Positions 1 through 8,934 of a stretch of 51,065 nucleotides of DNA are shown here, one piece after another. A program made the translations under genes and the position numbers. Under the pieces are notes generated by a model, which did no database searches, was not told where the DNA came from, and saw only the letters and a program-made list of their open reading frames with translations. The stretch is from Hyphomicrobiaceae bacterium (GTDB lineage Bacteria; Pseudomonadota; Alphaproteobacteria; Rhizobiales; Hyphomicrobiaceae): assembly GCA_002919265.1 (NCBI GenBank), contig PKEY01000071.1, positions 1 to 51,065 of the forward strand, in the 5' to 3' direction. Within the stretch, counting starts at the first letter, position 1; every line of letters begins with the position of its first letter.

Positions 1-45
1 TCCAGCTCCAGCGACTCCGCGCGCCTTTGCGTCGGCGCGGGGCAT
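1..45 (-). CDS. Possible 5' end of a gene running off the left edge
   Basis: An ATG on the minus strand at 45 opens a frame that stays open for the 15 codons to the window edge (begins MPRADAKARG). An AT-rich stretch lies upstream at about 71-90, as expected for a promoter. Nothing identifies the product, and 15 codons cannot prove a gene. The divergent position relative to the ferric-reductase-like gene is the only other support. Confidence 0.2.
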   Translation of the reverse strand, partial: MPRADAKARGVAGAG

Positions 46-216
46 CTTGAGACGCCCTGTTGCCGCACGTCCCTTAAAATTGTTAAAAATCAAATGGGCG
101 AGAGCGGCCACGTGCATACTGCGCGCCAGGGACCTTCCCTGCGTTCCGTCGTTACGGTCCACGAAAGTTTCGGCGGCCGATACCGCGGTATCTCTGCCCC
201 TGGCACGGAAAAATCG

Positions 217-1554
217 ATGAAACCCATCCGAGTGGCCTTCGCCGCGTTCTTCCTCCTGCTCACGGCCCTTTGGCTGCTGGCCGATACCCTCGCGCCGTCG
301 CCGTTCACGTACTTCTCGTTCCGGTCCGTGTTCGTGCAGTACACCGGCGTCCTCGCCATCGGCGCTATGAGCTTCGCGATGGTGCTCGCCGCGCGGCCCA
401 AGTGGATGGAGCCCTGGCTCCACGGCCTCGACAAGATGTACCGGCTCCACAAGTGGCTGGGGATCAGCGCGCTGGTCGTCGGCCTCGTCCACTGGTGGTG
501 GGCGAAGGGCACGAAGTGGATGGTCGGCTGGGGCTGGCTCGCGCGGCCGGAGCGTCAACCGCGCGGGCAAATGCCGGACGTCGGCGCCATCGAGGCGTGG
601 CTCAGGACGCAGCGGGGCTTGGCCGAGGGGCTCGGCGAGTGGGCATTCTATGCGGCCGTGGTGCTGATCGTGCTGGCGTTGTGGAAGCGGTTCCCCTACC
701 GCTGGTTCGCCAAGACGCACTGGTGGATCAGCGTGGTGTACCTGGTGCTCGTGTTCCACACGATCGTGCTGACCAACTTCGAATATTGGGCTCAGCCGGT
801 CGGATGGGTGGTCGCGGCTCTCCTGGCGGCAGGCACGGGTGCGGCGCTGCTCTCGCTCTTCGGCCTGATCGGGGCCACGCGCAAGGCACGCGGTGAGATC
901 GAGGAGATCATCCGCTACCCGGCGCTGAAGGTCATCGAGGTCGCCATCCGCCTGAAGGATGCGGTCTGGCGCGGCCATAAGCCGGGGCAGTTCGCCTTCG
1001 TCACGTCACACAAGAACGAGGGCGCGCACCCCTTCACCATCGCGTGCGCCTGGAATGAGCAGAAGCGCCTCGTGTTCATCGCCAAGGCGCTCGGCGATTT
1101 CACCGAGAAGCTGCACGAGCAGCTGCAGGTGGGCATGCCCGTGACCGTGGAGGGCCCCTACGGCTGCTTCACCTTCGACGGCGACCACCCGGTGCAGATC
1201 TGGATTGGCGCCGGCATTGGCGTCACGCCCTTCATCGCCCGCATGAAGCATCTGGCCAATGCGCCGGAGCAGCGGGAAATCGTGCTGTTCCATCCGACGG
1301 CGGTGTATGATCAGACAGCGATCGACAAGCTCACCGCCGATGCCAAGGCTGCGAATGTGCGGCTTATCGTTCTGGTCGATGAGCGGGACGGCTATCTGAC
1401 CGGCGACCGCATCCGTGAAGCTGTTCCCAACTGGCGCGAGGCCAGCATCTGGTTCTGCGGCCCTGCCAAATTCGGCCAAATCCTCCGCGCCGACTTCCTT
1501 ACCCACGGCTTCCCCGCGGAGGATTTCCACCAGGAGCTGTTCGAGATGCGGTGA
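217..1554 (+). CDS. Ferric-reductase-like membrane flavoprotein (FNR-type)
   Basis: Predicted 445-aa membrane oxidoreductase that would carry electrons from NAD(P)H through FAD to heme in a ferric-reductase-like transmembrane domain. The N-terminal half has about six hydrophobic segments with paired histidines suited to bind heme (KMYRLHKW, LVHWWW, KTHWW, VFHTIVL). The C-terminal half has the FAD-binding signature HPFTIACAW, the NAD-binding glycine motif GAGIGVTPF and the terminal FCGPAKFG motif of the ferredoxin-NADP reductase fold. I place the start at 217 because the hydrophobic segment follows directly (MKPIRVAFAAFFLLL); the frame is open further upstream to 94, but that part is not hydrophobic and looks non-coding. 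It is convergent with the peptide ABC operon, with only 21 bases between stops. The physiological acceptor (ferric iron, oxygen or other) cannot be told from sequence. Confidence 0.85.
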   Translation: MKPIRVAFAAFFLLLTALWLLADTLAPSPFTYFSFRSVFVQYTGVLAIGAMSFAMVLAARPKWMEPWLHGLDKMYRLHKWLGISALVVGLVHWWWAKGTKWMVGWGWLARPERQPRGQMPDVGAIEAWLRTQRGLAEGLGEWAFYAAVVLIVLALWKRFPYRWFAKTHWWISVVYLVLVFHTIVLTNFEYWAQPVGWVVAALLAAGTGAALLSLFGLIGATRKARGEIEEIIRYPALKVIEVAIRLKDAVWRGHKPGQFAFVTSHKNEGAHPFTIACAWNEQKRLVFIAKALGDFTEKLHEQLQVGMPVTVEGPYGCFTFDGDHPVQIWIGAGIGVTPFIARMKHLANAPEQREIVLFHPTAVYDQTAIDKLTADAKAANVRLIVLVDERDGYLTGDRIREAVPNWREASIWFCGPAKFGQILRADFLTHGFPAEDFHQELFEMR

Positions 1555-1575
1555 GATGGGGGTCTAGCGCCGTCC

Positions 1576-3198
1576 TCACTCCGCAGCCTTCTGCCACGCC
1601 ACGCCTGGAACCGCATCGAGAAGTGCGCGGGTATAGGCCGCCTGCGGACGAGCGAAGATATCTGCCGTGGCTCCCCGCTCCACGATCTGTCCGTTCTGCA
1701 TCACGGCGATCTCTTCGCACACCGTTGCGGCTACGCGGAGATCATGCGTGATGAACAGCATGGAGAGGTTGAGGGTGCGCCGCAGCTCATCGAGAAGTTC
1801 GAGCACCTGCTTCTGCACAGAGACGTCCAGAGCTGAAACGGGCTCATCGGCAATGATGAGTTTCGGCTTTACGGCAAGTGCGCGGGCGATACCGATGCGT
1901 TGGCGTTGTCCTCCGGAGAACTCGTGCGGATAGCGGTCAGCGGCTTCCGGCTTCAGTCCCACGAGCTTCAGGAGCTCGCGCGCTTCTTCCCAGGCCTGCT
2001 CCTCGGGCACGCCCTGGATCATCGGCCCCAGTGCGATTATATGGCCGACGCGGTGACGTGGGTTGAGCGAGGCGAATGGGTCCTGAAAAACCATCTGCAA
2101 ATGGCGTCGCAGTGGTCTCATCTCCCGCCGGCTCAATCCTGAGACACGTTCACCGTCGAGCAGGATTTCTCCGGAGTCAGGGGTTTCGAGGCCGATGATG
2201 CAACGGGCCAGCGTCGACTTTCCGGAACCTGACTCACCGACGAGCGCGAGCGATCGTCCACGCCCGATCTCAAGACTGACGTTCTGTACCGCCTTGACCT
2301 TCGGACCACTGCCGAATCCGAGAAAGCTGCTAGCCCCGTAGGTCTTCACGAGATCGCGTACGACGAGCAGCGGTGGTGGCGGCGGGCCCGGTTCACGCAC
2401 CCGCGGCGTGAGGGTCGGGACGGCAGCGATGAGGTCCTTCGTGTACTGCGCCCGCGGCCGGTTGAGAACCTCGGCGGCCGTTCCGAGCTCCACGAGCTCG
2501 CCGTGGCGCATGACGGCCACGCGATCCGCGATTTCCGCCACGACGCCGAAGTCGTGCGTGATGAACATCACCGCGGTACCGTGGGCCTGCTGCAGCTCCT
2601 TGATTAGGCGCAGGATCTGGGCCTGCGTGGTCACGTCGAGCGCCGTCGTCGGCTCGTCAGCGATGATGAGCGCGGGTTCCACAGCCAGTGCCATGGCGAT
2701 CATGACCCGCTGACGCTGGCCGCCGGAAAGCTCGTGCGGATAGCTGCGGATAATCCGTTCGGGATCGGGCAGTCGCACGTCCCGCATCAGCTCGAGGATG
2801 CGTTGACGCCGCTCAGATGGTTTGAGCTTGGTGTGGACTTCCAGCACCTCGTCGATTTGCCGCCCGACTTTCATCACCGGGTTGAGAGCGACCATCGGTT
2901 CCTGAAACACCATCGCGATCCGGCCGCCGCGTATGGCGCGAACCTCGTCATCCGGTAAGGCGAGCAGATTCTTGCCTTCGAAAAGAATACGGCCATCTGT
3001 GACGCGCACATGAGGCTCCGGCAGCAGGCGCAAGACCGACTTCGCCATGACCGATTTGCCGGAGCCGGATTCGCCCACGATGCACAGGATTTCGTTGCGC
3101 CGGATTTCCAGGGATACGCCGGACACGGCGTGCTTACGGTCCGACCAGGAGGGCAGCTCAACCGTCAGGTTTTCGATATTGAGAACGACGCCGCTCAT
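1576..3198 (-). CDS. Oligopeptide/dipeptide ABC transporter, double ATPase subunit
   Basis: Fused ATPase of about 540 aa carrying two complete nucleotide-binding domains, equivalent to DppD plus DppF in one chain. It powers the importer encoded just upstream. Each half has a Walker A (GESGSGKS), an ABC signature (LSGGQRQRV and FSGGQRQRI), a Walker B with DEP and a switch histidine (FITHD). The start is set at the ATG at 3198 (MSGVVLNIENL), which overlaps the stop of the permease gene in ATGA; longer versions of the frame back to 3306 would run through the permease gene. It is the last gene of the four-gene operon. Substrate class (peptides or similar) is inferred from family; exact substrate unknown. 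Confidence 0.93.
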   Translation of the reverse strand: MSGVVLNIENLTVELPSWSDRKHAVSGVSLEIRRNEILCIVGESGSGKSVMAKSVLRLLPEPHVRVTDGRILFEGKNLLALPDDEVRAIRGGRIAMVFQEPMVALNPVMKVGRQIDEVLEVHTKLKPSERRQRILELMRDVRLPDPERIIRSYPHELSGGQRQRVMIAMALAVEPALIIADEPTTALDVTTQAQILRLIKELQQAHGTAVMFITHDFGVVAEIADRVAVMRHGELVELGTAAEVLNRPRAQYTKDLIAAVPTLTPRVREPGPPPPPLLVVRDLVKTYGASSFLGFGSGPKVKAVQNVSLEIGRGRSLALVGESGSGKSTLARCIIGLETPDSGEILLDGERVSGLSRREMRPLRRHLQMVFQDPFASLNPRHRVGHIIALGPMIQGVPEEQAWEEARELLKLVGLKPEAADRYPHEFSGGQRQRIGIARALAVKPKLIIADEPVSALDVSVQKQVLELLDELRRTLNLSMLFITHDLRVAATVCEEIAVMQNGQIVERGATADIFARPQAAYTRALLDAVPGVAWQKAAE

Positions 3199-4022
3199 AA
3201 GTCGGCCAACCTTGGATTGAGCGCGTCGTTGAGGCCTTCGCCGACCAGATTGATCGACAACACTGTAAGCAGGATCATGCATCCCGGGATGGTCACGAGC
3301 CACCATGCCTCGCGCATGAAGGAGCGTGCTGCACCGATCATAAAGCCCCAGCTCATCTGATTTGGTGCGCCGAGACCGAGAAACGACAGCGCGCTTTCAA
3401 CGAGAATGGCCGTCGCGACCATCAGCGAGCCAGTAACGATCAGAGGCGAGAGTGCGTTTGGCAGGATTTGCGAAACGAGGATGGCACTGTCCCTCTGGCC
3501 GGCAATGACGGCTGCTTGAACAAATTCGCGCGCTTTCAGGGAAAGCACCTCGCCCCGCACAATGCGCGCGATGGGTGGCCAGCTGACGACGGCGATGGCG
3601 ATCACCAGATTGGTGGCCGACGGCGACAGAATGGCGATGAGCACGATGGCGAACAAGAACGACGGAATGGTCTGGAAGAACTCGGTCATGCGCATCAGCG
3701 CATCATCGATGATGCCGCCGTAGTAGCCAGCAACAGCTCCAACGAGGGTGCCGAATGCAACTGCCGCCAAGGTGGAGAGGACAGCAACCAGCAGCGTTGT
3801 CCGCGCCCCGTGAATAAGCCCGGCGAGGACATCACGGCCCAAGCTGTCGGTGCCAAGAACAAAATTCCCACCCGGGGGCTGAAATGGTTGGCCAACGATG
3901 GCGAACGGATCGGTTGGCGCAAGGATATTGGCCAGGAGGGCAAGAATCAGCACGAACACCAACCATGCCAACCCTACGAGGACACGGGGATTACCGAGGA
4001 AGCGCTCGCGAAAGCTCTTCAT
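3195..4022 (-). CDS. Peptide ABC transporter permease, DppC type
   Basis: Inner-membrane permease, 275 aa, of the binding-protein-dependent transport family, second permease of the importer. It shows the N-terminal segment and short periplasmic stretch typical of DppC/OppC (ends near LGTDSLGRDVLAGLIHGARTT) and five to six hydrophobic segments. The EAA loop that docks on the ATPase is visible near residues 170-200 (AAVIAGQRDSAILVSQILPN). It starts 9 bases after the DppB-type gene stop and overlaps the ATPase gene by 4 bases, so the operon is tightly coupled. Confidence 0.93.
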   Translation of the reverse strand: MKSFRERFLGNPRVLVGLAWLVFVLILALLANILAPTDPFAIVGQPFQPPGGNFVLGTDSLGRDVLAGLIHGARTTLLVAVLSTLAAVAFGTLVGAVAGYYGGIIDDALMRMTEFFQTIPSFLFAIVLIAILSPSATNLVIAIAVVSWPPIARIVRGEVLSLKAREFVQAAVIAGQRDSAILVSQILPNALSPLIVTGSLMVATAILVESALSFLGLGAPNQMSWGFMIGAARSFMREAWWLVTIPGCMILLTVLSINLVGEGLNDALNPRLADL

Positions 4023-4031
4023 GAGTACCCC

Positions 4032-5015
4032 TCAACCGATCCTGATGCGGGGATCGAGCAGCACATAAATCACGTCGACGATCAGGTTCACCACCACGAC
4101 CAAACAGGCTGACATGAAGAAAATTCCAAGCAGCAGATTGAAGTCTCGGGCGAACAATGATTGATAGGCAAGCTGTCCCAACCCCGGCCATGCAAAGACA
4201 GTCTCAACGACGACCGAACCTCCGAGGAGACTTCCGACCTGCACGCCTGCCATCGTAATCACCGGCAACAGTGCGTTGCGCAGTACGTGCCGAAGGGTGA
4301 TTTGACGCTCAGTCAATCCTTTGGCGCGCGCCGTCGTCACGTACTCCATTCCGCGCTGCTCCAACATGGAAGCACGCATTAGACGCGCGTAGAGGGCGAG
4401 ATAAAAAAGTGACAGAGTGATTGACGGCAGCACCAGGTGGTGCGCGATGTCGACGAGACGATCCCAACCTTCATAAAACGCCACCACGTCTTCCATTCCC
4501 GAAGTTGGAAACCAGTCGAGGTGAATGGAGAAGACCAGGATTAGCATCAGGCCCACCCAGAATAGCGGCGTCGCGTAAAAGATGACCGCTGCAATCGAAA
4601 TGGCGTGATCCTTCCACGTGCGCACCCAGAGCGCTGCAAGAAGCCCCATCAAAATGCCGATGCCGAGAGACAAAACGAGCGTCGTCCCCATCAGCAGCAG
4701 TGTCGGCCACAATCTGTCGAGCAATAGATCGAGCACCGGCGCGCTCTGGCGGAAGGAATAACCCAGATCGAGCGTCAAGAGGTTGCGCAGGTAGTGGAAA
4801 AGCTGAACCACCACCGGCTGATCGTGGCCAAAGCGCTGTCTGAGCTGTTCAATGTATTCCTGCGGCGCTCCTCCTGCTTCGCCGGCAAGCACAGTCGCCA
4901 AATCGCCGGGCGCAAGCTGCAGCAGCAAAAAATTGAGAATGACGACCCCGATTACAACGGGAACGACCTGCAGCAACCTGCGGAGAATGTATTTGAGGAG
5001 AGGAGCTCCGCGCAT
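4032..5015 (-). CDS. Peptide ABC transporter permease, DppB type
   Basis: Inner-membrane permease, 327 aa, with the DppB/OppB layout: an N-terminal transmembrane segment (YILRRLLQVVPVVIGVVIL), the family motif PGDLA, a periplasmic loop and five further membrane segments. The EAA-type loop is near residues 225-250 (ARAKGLTERQITLRHVLRNA). It pairs with the next gene to form the translocation channel. The length is normal for the family. The start at 5015 (MRGAPLLKY) gives the expected short cytoplasmic N-terminus. Confidence 0.93.
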   Translation of the reverse strand: MRGAPLLKYILRRLLQVVPVVIGVVILNFLLLQLAPGDLATVLAGEAGGAPQEYIEQLRQRFGHDQPVVVQLFHYLRNLLTLDLGYSFRQSAPVLDLLLDRLWPTLLLMGTTLVLSLGIGILMGLLAALWVRTWKDHAISIAAVIFYATPLFWVGLMLILVFSIHLDWFPTSGMEDVVAFYEGWDRLVDIAHHLVLPSITLSLFYLALYARLMRASMLEQRGMEYVTTARAKGLTERQITLRHVLRNALLPVITMAGVQVGSLLGGSVVVETVFAWPGLGQLAYQSLFARDFNLLLGIFFMSACLVVVVNLIVDVIYVLLDPRIRIG

Positions 5016-5094
5016 AAAGCCTAAAGCTGCGACCTACATAACCCGGGTGGGTCAGCCGAGGAGCAGGCTCCACGGCTGACAAAAGTGGTGCAAG

Positions 5095-6690
5095 CTATTC
5101 CTTGTACGCCGTCGCGTAATTCCCGTAGATGCCCAGCGGCGTCGTGATGACGTTCTTGAACTGCTTATTGACCACTGTGGGGAAATTGAGCTCGAGCAGG
5201 TAAATCTCGGGACTTGCTTCCGTGACCTTCGCTACGAGCTCTTTGTAAAGCGCACCGCGCTTTGCCGGATCGTTTTCAATAGCAGCCTGGTCGAGGAGCT
5301 TATCCGTCTCCGGAGTCGACCAGCGCGCAGCGTTCACGAACACGGTCCCCGGCTTGATGCGATCGGAATGGAAGAACCGATGAACACCCAGCACGGGGTC
5401 TGCCAAGTTGTAGACGAAGTTCGACGTCAGCGCGAAATCATAGTCCGTATAAATACGCTTCAGCCACTTGGCCACGTCCTCGTACCGTAGCGTCACCTTG
5501 ATACCGACCTGGGCCAGCTGTTGCTGCACCGCTTCTCCGGCCCGTTGCCATTCCTCACCATAAGGCAAGATGTCGTGGACAATTTCAAAACGAAAACCAT
5601 CTTCCTTTCGCGGCAACCCGGCTCCGTCGAGCAGCTTGTTGGCCCGTTCAACTCGGTCGGCTACGGTGTAATCAACACCAGGGGCGAACAGTCCTGCCGG
5701 GGCAAAATTGGAGCTTATGGGCCCCATGCCCGGTTTGCCGAATCCAAAGAATACATTGTCAATGATGAATTGCCGATCGATAGCGTAGGCGATTGCCTGC
5801 CGAACCTTTTCGTTATCAAGTGGCGGATGCTTTGTATTCACAATCAGCTCGACGATAGGCGAGATCATCTCGTAACCTTTCGTCGTAACTTCAAGGTTAG
5901 GCAGCTGAGCAAGCTTCTTTACGTCGTTATAGGGAATTGCACCGAAACCGGCGACATGCGCTTCGCCCTTTTCGATAGCTGCCGTCCGGGTAGAGCTGTC
6001 GCCGATAAATCGCACGACGATGCGATCGAGATACGGTAGCCCTTCGCGCCAGTATTCTTTATTCTTATCCAGGCGGATGAACTCGCCACGACGCCATTCA
6101 ACGAATTTGAACGGCCCAGTTCCGATCGGCTTGTTGGCGTTCGGATGTGTCTTGATATCGCCTTCGCCATAGATGTGCTTCGGCAGCATTGGACTTTCAT
6201 AGCCCGATAGCGACATCAACAGATACGGCGCCGGCCGTTCTAGCTTAAAGACGGCGGTGTGGGCATCAGGCGTCTCGATTGCCGTCACATCCGCGAACGT
6301 AGATATTCCGCGGGGATGGTGCTTTTTCAAAATTTCTAGCACCGAAAACTGAACGTCGGCTGATGTGAAAGGCTTGCCGTCGTGGAATTTGACGTTCTTA
6401 CGCAGCTTGAAGGTGATCGTCTTGCCATCGGGCGAGACCTCGAAACTCTCGGCAAGTGATGGCTGTGGCTTCAGGTTGAAATCGTACTCAAGCAATCCGT
6501 CGAAAATCTTCGCGGTCACTTGGCCGATAGGGCCCGACGTCGAAATGTAAGACGCCAAATTGGGAGGCTCTGGTTGCGTGATCTGGACAAGCGTTCCTCC
6601 CGCCTTTTGCGCCGCAACGGGACCGCTTGCTATCAGCGCTGCAAGCATGACCGCCAGCGCGCTGCCCATTGATCGCCCAAATGGCAGCAT
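5095..6690 (-). CDS. Peptide ABC transporter periplasmic binding protein (SBP family 5)
   Basis: Periplasmic solute-binding protein of the DppA/OppA family, about 531 aa. Signal peptide at residues 1-27 (MLPFGRSMGSALAVMLAALI to VAAQ). Family hallmarks include the segment LAESFEVSPDGKTITFKLRKN, FHDGKPFTSADV and the GTGPFKF motif. It leads the operon followed by the two permeases and the double ATPase; 79 bases separate it from the DppB-type gene. The start at 6690 is chosen because it puts the hydrophobic core near the N-terminus; the upstream extension to 6735 (MRSDTNDNRLGGS) is unlikely. Such systems import peptides but also other bulky solutes, so the substrate stays open. Confidence 0.93.
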   Translation of the reverse strand: MLPFGRSMGSALAVMLAALIASGPVAAQKAGGTLVQITQPEPPNLASYISTSGPIGQVTAKIFDGLLEYDFNLKPQPSLAESFEVSPDGKTITFKLRKNVKFHDGKPFTSADVQFSVLEILKKHHPRGISTFADVTAIETPDAHTAVFKLERPAPYLLMSLSGYESPMLPKHIYGEGDIKTHPNANKPIGTGPFKFVEWRRGEFIRLDKNKEYWREGLPYLDRIVVRFIGDSSTRTAAIEKGEAHVAGFGAIPYNDVKKLAQLPNLEVTTKGYEMISPIVELIVNTKHPPLDNEKVRQAIAYAIDRQFIIDNVFFGFGKPGMGPISSNFAPAGLFAPGVDYTVADRVERANKLLDGAGLPRKEDGFRFEIVHDILPYGEEWQRAGEAVQQQLAQVGIKVTLRYEDVAKWLKRIYTDYDFALTSNFVYNLADPVLGVHRFFHSDRIKPGTVFVNAARWSTPETDKLLDQAAIENDPAKRGALYKELVAKVTEASPEIYLLELNFPTVVNKQFKNVITTPLGIYGNYATAYKE

Positions 6691-7181
6691 GTGTCTCGAA
6701 CCTCCCAACCTGTTATCGTTCGTATCTGAGCGCACCCAGACCCGTCAGCATCATGCTAGTCAGGATTACATCTTCCGACAACGCTGAATCGTAGGCATTG
6801 CCTGCCTTCTCAGAGGGCAAATTCCACAGGCTTGTTTGAGGGTGTACTGACGAGTTCAAGTCTTATTTGAGCCGACACTGAAATGTCGAGGCGTGATCCG
6901 CTTCCGCCTGGATCCCAATCGGCTACTGCCAACAGACGAACTCCGACCCAGGAAAAGCATTTGCCTACCGAGTGCGCTTATCACGCCCAGACGCAAGCAC
7001 GATAAAATGGTTGTCCCGCAGCGCGTTGGGCCGCGGTAGTTCAAGTTGCACGCCAAGCGAGCTAGCGTGAGATATTTTCTTTTAACCCCCTATTCTTCCG
7101 ATCAAAAGGAGCGCCACCGAGCCTCGAAACGAGCTGTAATCGGACATTTTCAGCCGGCTAGATAGGATTGTACGGCGTTTG
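6691..7181. other. Intergenic region upstream of the peptide transporter operon
   Basis: No convincing gene is seen in these 491 bases. A 66-codon frame on the minus strand (6856-7056) has no recognisable protein character. The stretch should hold the promoter of the peptide ABC operon on its left side and the 3' end of the pseudouridine synthase transcript on its right. A CCCCCTATTCT string at 7086-7096 recurs between spoT and pdxJ at 47101-47111. Confidence 0.5.
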
Positions 7182-8204
7182 TCACTTGTCCCACTTCCCC
7201 TCATCAAGGCCCAGCAGCTCCCAGGTACGGCGCATGTGATCGGGCAGCGGCGCGGTGACGTCGATTTTGCCGCCGCTGGGGTGCGGGATGACGAGCCGGC
7301 GGGCGTGGAGGTGGAGCTTGGGCTCGATGTCCTCAGCCGGCAGATCGAGGCCACCTTCGTACTTGTTATCGCCCACAATGGGGTGACCGATGATCGACAT
7401 GTGCGCGCGCAGCTGGTGCTGGCGGCCAGTCACGGGTTTCAGTGAAACCCAGGCAGCCTTTGTGCCGACACGGTCGATCACCGCGTAATGGGTGGTCGCA
7501 TGCATGGCCTTGTCCTGCTCGCCGGGGAGCGCCTTACGCACGCGGTCGCCATCGGGACCAGTGGCCTTGACGAGCGCCGCTTCCACCTTGCCCTGCGGCG
7601 GCTTTGGCACGCCCTTCACCAGCGCCCAGTAGGTCTTGGCGGCGGAGCGGGTCTGGAACACGCGGCCGAGCTTGGCGGCAATATCGCGACGCTTGGCGAC
7701 CAGCAAAACGCCCGTCGTGTCCCGGTCCAGACGGTGAACAAGTCGCGGCCTATCACCGAAGCGGTCGACCATACCAGCTAACAAACCGTCGATGTGCCGT
7801 TTCGTGCCGGTGCCGCCCTGGACGGCGATTCCGAAAGGCTTGTTGAGCACGAGCACTTCGTCATCCTCGTAGAGGATCATGCGCTCGATGAAATCGCGAT
7901 CGGCCTTGGAGAGCCCTGGCGGCGGCACGACAGAGGGGCCACGTTTTGCAGGTATACGCACCACCTTGGGCACGCGAATCTGGTCCCCGGGCTCGAGCCG
8001 ATCGTTGGCCTGAACGCGGCGACTGTTCACCCGTACCTGCCCCGTTCGCAGCAGCTTCTGCAAGAACGTGTAGGTGACCTCAGGGAAATGGGTGCGGAAC
8101 CAGCGGTCGACCCGCATCCCCGCTTCATCGCGCTTCACGGTTATCGTCTCGACGCGATCGGACGCGGATTTTTCGGACATTTCTGTCATGACCTTGGAAT
8201 TCAT
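7182..8204 (-). CDS. RluA-family 23S rRNA pseudouridine synthase
   Basis: Predicted rRNA-modifying enzyme of about 340 aa that converts uridine to pseudouridine. An N-terminal S4 RNA-binding domain (about residues 20-85, MRVDRWFRTHFPEVTYTFLQ, VRVNSRR) is followed by the RluA catalytic domain with HRLDRDTTGVLLVAK, whose Asp is the nucleophile, then KTYWALVKG and VTGRQHQLRAH. The domain order fits RluC/RluD; which uridines are modified is not evident. The ATG at 8204 overlaps the crcB stop in ATGA, so translational coupling is likely; the frame upstream of it lies in crcB. Confidence 0.92.
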   Translation of the reverse strand: MNSKVMTEMSEKSASDRVETITVKRDEAGMRVDRWFRTHFPEVTYTFLQKLLRTGQVRVNSRRVQANDRLEPGDQIRVPKVVRIPAKRGPSVVPPPGLSKADRDFIERMILYEDDEVLVLNKPFGIAVQGGTGTKRHIDGLLAGMVDRFGDRPRLVHRLDRDTTGVLLVAKRRDIAAKLGRVFQTRSAAKTYWALVKGVPKPPQGKVEAALVKATGPDGDRVRKALPGEQDKAMHATTHYAVIDRVGTKAAWVSLKPVTGRQHQLRAHMSIIGHPIVGDNKYEGGLDLPAEDIEPKLHLHARRLVIPHPSGGKIDVTAPLPDHMRRTWELLGLDEGKWDK

Positions 8205-8581
8205 GTCAGCAACGCACGCGCGCCGGCGAGGCCTGCCCAGCAAGCGGCGATGGAGAGGAGGATGGAGCTGGTGGCGTAGAAAAGCGCGCCTTGAACTGCT
8301 CCTCGCTCCATCAGCGAAACGAAGTCAAGCGAGTACGCGGAAAACGTCGTGAAGCCACCCAGTATCCCGGTGATGAGAAATGCGCGAAGCCCGACGGTGT
8401 CAGGCAGACGTTCAATGAGCAGCGCGGCGAGCACGCCGATGAGCAGCGACCCACCAACGTTAACCGCCAGCGTTGCCCACGGAAAGGCAGCGCCAAGACG
8501 GCGGGTGAATTCCGCGTAGACGAGATAGCGTGCGCCAGCGCCCAGGGCGCCCCCTGCGCAGGCGAGCAGAAACAGCTTCAT
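8201..8581 (-). CDS. crcB: Fluoride ion channel CrcB/Fluc
   Basis: Small inner-membrane fluoride exporter, 126 aa with four hydrophobic segments, acting as a dimer that expels fluoride. Family motifs are present: GGALGAGARYL at the N-terminus, PWATLAVNVGGSLLIG with the pore asparagine, and GILGGFTTFSAYSLD with the conserved phenylalanine/threonine track. A Shine-Dalgarno AGGA precedes the ATG. It is translationally coupled to the pseudouridine synthase. I looked for a fluoride riboswitch in the 70 bases upstream and saw none. Confidence 0.95.
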   Translation of the reverse strand: MKLFLLACAGGALGAGARYLVYAEFTRRLGAAFPWATLAVNVGGSLLIGVLAALLIERLPDTVGLRAFLITGILGGFTTFSAYSLDFVSLMERGAVQGALFYATSSILLSIAACWAGLAGARALLT

Positions 8582-8653
8582 GAAGTCAGTCCTGATTGCT
8601 CAGGCGAGATATAAGCGGCCCAGCTCTGGAGAGCAAAGGCGGGGTAAGAAAGA

Positions 8654-8887
8654 TCAGGTTTTGCCCTGCGGCTTCTCGAAGTCGCCGAGCCACCAGCCGA
8701 TGGTCCAGCCGATGGCGAGGCTCAGGATGTTGACCGCCATGAACACGATCGCGTGCAGGTCGCCAACCTCATCAGGGCTCTCGAACACGAACTGGTCGAC
8801 GACCCAGGTTGCTATGGGCGAGCTGATGAACACCGTAGCTCCGGCGGCGGCGATAATCGCGAAGATCATGGCGATGAGATAGCGCAT
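8654..8887 (-). CDS. Small two-segment membrane protein, unknown function
   Basis: A 77-aa protein with an N-terminal hydrophobic segment (about residues 3-25) and a second one (about 46-68, containing GWTIGWWLG), joined by a short acidic loop (FESPDEVGDLHA). A good Shine-Dalgarno AAGGAG lies 8 bases before the ATG at 8887. It could be co-transcribed with the Tae4-like amidase 47 bases upstream, or with crcB downstream. I do not recognise a named family. An immunity role for the amidase is conceivable from position only; the protein has no cleavable signal peptide or cysteines as Tai4 immunity proteins usually do. Confidence 0.75.
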   Translation of the reverse strand: MRYLIAMIFAIIAAAGATVFISSPIATWVVDQFVFESPDEVGDLHAIVFMAVNILSLAIGWTIGWWLGDFEKPQGKT

Positions 8888-8934
8888 CAGGCATGCTCCT
8901 TATGACGCGGGTCCCGCTGCGGGATGGACGGGGC

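Noticed and set aside
6856-7056. 66-codon minus-strand frame in the peptide-operon upstream region
   Set aside because: No Shine-Dalgarno, no family features and biased toward random composition.
8582-8653. Fluoride riboswitch upstream of crcB
   Set aside because: The 70-base leader lacks the conserved pseudoknot strings of the class.
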